Assembly (NCBI GenBank): GCA_023425455.1
Contig: JAFACP010000434.1
Location: forward strand, 1 to 9,573
From: Pseudomonadota bacterium
GTDB taxonomy: Bacteria; Pseudomonadota; Gammaproteobacteria; Enterobacterales; Enterobacteriaceae
DNA: 9,573 nucleotides
Direction of reading: 5' to 3'
Shown: piece by piece, positions 8,439 through 9,573 of the stretch
How the letters are laid out: each line of letters opens with the position of its first letter
How positions within the stretch are numbered: position 1 is the first letter of the stretch
The notes under the pieces: model-generated
The model's database searches: none
What the model saw: only the letters and a program-made list of their open reading frames with translations
What the model was told of the DNA's origin: nothing
Program-made: the position numbers and the translations under genes

Positions 8439-8444
8439 AACAAT
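8431..8444. repeat. Inverted repeat ATTGTT-AA-AACAAT
   Basis: Six-base arms are separated by 2 nt. The element covers the candidate tctC -35 (8433-8438) and lies beside the CTTTCATT direct repeat. Dyad symmetry would suit a dimeric regulator other than the TctD type, or it may simply be AT-rich promoter DNA. Confidence 0.4.
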
Positions 8445-8447
8445 AAC

Positions 8448-8466
8448 CTTTCATTTCCCTTTCATT
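8448..8466. promoter_or_regulatory. Direct repeat CTTTCATT, putative TctD operator
   Basis: CTTTCATT occurs at 8448-8455 and again, identical, at 8459-8466, a period of 11 bp, so both copies face the same side of the helix. OmpR/PhoB-family regulators bind such head-to-tail repeats, and the E. coli Pho box (CTGTCAT repeated every 11 bp) is similar in both sequence and spacing. The repeat is centred about 55 bp upstream of the inferred tctC start, a normal place for an activator. TctD, encoded next door, is the obvious candidate ligand (inference); PhoB is an alternative. Confidence 0.5.
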
Positions 8467-8492
8467 GCGACACCAACTTTACAGGATGTGAC

Positions 8493-9167
8493 ATGCGTCT
8501 CTTACTGGCGGAAGATAATCGTGAGCTGGCTCACTGGCTGGAGAAAGCGCTGGTACAGGGCGGCTTTGCCGTGGATTGCGTCGCGGACGGGCGCGCGGCT
8601 GACCACCTGCTGCAGGGTGAAAGCTACGCGGTGGCGATTCTGGATATTGGCATGCCGGGCTTTGACGGGCTGGAGGTGGTGCAGCGTCTGCGAAAACGCG
8701 GACAGACCCTGCCGGTGCTGTTTCTTACCGCGCGAAGCAACGTGGCGGACAGGGTCAAAGGGCTGAATGCCGGGGCCGACGACTATCTGCCGAAACCGTT
8801 TGAGCTTGAGGAGCTGGATGCCCGTCTGCGCGCCTTACTGCGCCGCAGCGAAGGCCGTACGCCGGAGCGGACGCGGCTGGGGGATCTGGAGCTGGACGAC
8901 GACGGCTTCTTCCTGCTGCACGAGCGACCGCTGTCGCTGACGCCGCGTGAGCTGTCGCTGCTGAAGGTGCTGATGCATCGCCGGACGCGGCCTGTCTCCC
9001 GGCAGCAGCTGTTTGACCAGGTCTTCAGCCTGAATGACGACGTCAGCCCGGAGAGTATCGATCTCTATATCCATCGGCTGCGCAAAAAGCTGGCCGACAG
9101 CAGCGTGCGCATCACCACCCTGCGCGGGCTGGGCTATGTGCTGGAGTGTGGCGATGACGTGGGCTAA
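8493..9167 (+). CDS. tctD: TctD, OmpR-family response regulator
   Basis: DNA-binding response regulator paired with the kinase TctE; in Salmonella-type systems it controls tctCBA. It has 224 aa. The receiver domain spans about residues 1-115, with acidic pocket Glu7-Asp8, phospho-acceptor Asp51 in AILDIGMPG, Thr79 in FLTARS and Lys101 in LPKPFE. A short linker leads to an OmpR/PhoB winged-helix domain (about 126-219), with LTPRELSLLKVLM, the recognition-helix region SPESIDLYIHRLRKKL and the terminal wing ITTLRGLGYVLE. All phosphorylation residues are intact. The start has AGGA 6 nt upstream. It overlaps tctE by 14 nt, so kinase and regulator are coupled. The same subfamily includes QseB and PmrA; the identification as tctD rests on its place beside tctCBA. 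Confidence 0.95.
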   Translation: MRLLLAEDNRELAHWLEKALVQGGFAVDCVADGRAADHLLQGESYAVAILDIGMPGFDGLEVVQRLRKRGQTLPVLFLTARSNVADRVKGLNAGADDYLPKPFELEELDARLRALLRRSEGRTPERTRLGDLELDDDGFFLLHERPLSLTPRELSLLKVLMHRRTRPVSRQQLFDQVFSLNDDVSPESIDLYIHRLRKKLADSSVRITTLRGLGYVLECGDDVG

Positions 9168-9573
9168 GCCGCAGTCGCTGTATCTGCAGCTGATGCTGTT
9201 TCTGGGGCTGCCGTTACTGCTGCTGTGGGGGTTGTCGGCGTTTAACAGCTACGTGAGCGCCCTGCAGGCTGCGACGCTGGCCTATGACCGCACCTTGCTC
9301 TCCTCTGCACGTACGGTTTCCGAACGGCTGGAGGTGCACAAGGGGAAGCTGCAGGTGAATGTCCCCTGGGTGGTGCTCGACAGTTTTGAACTCAATATGA
9401 ATGACCGGCTGTATTACAAAGTGGTCGATCCTGACGGACGGGTGATCTCCGGCTACGACGATTTACCCCCCATGCCGCCCTCGACCTCCCGCACCACGCT
9501 CTACCCGGCGCTGGCCTGGTTTTATCACACCGAGTATCGCGGCCAGGCGATCCGCGTGGCACGCCTGCTGCAG
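9154..9573 (+). CDS. tctE: TctE, sensor histidine kinase (3' end outside window)
   Basis: Membrane sensor kinase that should autophosphorylate and pass the phosphate to TctD Asp51. Only the first 140 codons are present and the frame is open to the window edge; the family is usually about 460-475 aa. Seen are a short basic N-terminus (MTWAKPQSLYLQ), one strong membrane segment at about residues 9-30, and the start of a periplasmic sensor domain. That domain includes the YDRTLLSSARTVSERL and YYKVVDPDGRVISGYDDLP stretches characteristic of the N-terminal sensor domain of TctE/QseC-type kinases. The HAMP, His-box and ATPase domains lie beyond the window. The start ATG 9154 has GGAG 7 nt upstream and overlaps the tctD end by 14 nt. 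Confidence 0.93.
   Translation, partial: MTWAKPQSLYLQLMLFLGLPLLLLWGLSAFNSYVSALQAATLAYDRTLLSSARTVSERLEVHKGKLQVNVPWVVLDSFELNMNDRLYYKVVDPDGRVISGYDDLPPMPPSTSRTTLYPALAWFYHTEYRGQAIRVARLLQ

Larger units (their letters stand above)
8342..8492. promoter_or_regulatory. Divergent tctC-tctD regulatory region
   Basis: This 151-bp spacer is the only sizeable non-coding stretch in the window and is clearly more AT-rich than the flanking genes. It must carry the promoters of tctCBA (leftward) and tctDE (rightward). Seen in it are an 11-bp-spaced direct repeat, an inverted repeat, a candidate tctC promoter, a T8 run (8386-8393) and a hairpin near the tctC ribosome binding site. I could not identify a convincing sigma70 promoter for tctD. 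Confidence 0.85.

Overview
The window is a chromosomal segment of an enteric gammaproteobacterium (Enterobacteriaceae). The proteins closely match the E. coli/Salmonella-type menaquinone enzymes and the Salmonella/Klebsiella-type TctABC/TctDE citrate system. The DNA is visibly GC-rich, with strong G/C preference at third codon positions, which suits an Enterobacter/Klebsiella/Leclercia-like genome better than E. coli. I cannot fix the genus from sequence alone.

Left half (1-5398, + strand): a tightly packed menaquinone operon in the order menD (5' end cut off by the window), menH, menB, menC, menE. Every junction is an overlap: 4, 4, 1 and 4 nt. This indicates one transcript with translational coupling. 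The genes encode successive steps from isochorismate and 2-oxoglutarate to 1,4-dihydroxy-2-naphthoyl-CoA. SEPHCHC synthase (MenD) and SHCHC synthase (MenH) come first, followed in the pathway by o-succinylbenzoate synthase (MenC), o-succinylbenzoate-CoA ligase (MenE) and DHNA-CoA synthase (MenB). The catalytic residues I could check are present in each enzyme.

Right half (5391-9573): a tripartite tricarboxylate transporter locus. On the - strand tctC (periplasmic citrate/tricarboxylate-binding protein), tctB (small membrane subunit) and tctA (large membrane permease) form an operon with gaps of 12 and 11 nt. Divergently, on the + strand, tctD (OmpR-family response regulator) and tctE (sensor histidine kinase, cut off by the right edge) form the two-component system that is expected to sense tricarboxylates and switch on tctCBA. 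The 150-bp divergent region between tctC and tctD is the only real intergenic space. It holds an 11-bp-spaced direct repeat resembling an OmpR/PhoB-family operator, a candidate tctC promoter, an inverted repeat over its -35 and a small hairpin in the tctC leader.

The two operons converge and their last genes overlap by 8 bp. Both stop codons lie inside one perfect 10-bp palindrome, and I see no terminator hairpin with a T tract between them. No RNA genes, mobile elements, CRISPR arrays or phage features are visible. I found no undescribed multi-gene system here. The points most worth a second look are the putative TctD operator, the shared-stop palindrome, and the location of the tct locus directly against menE.
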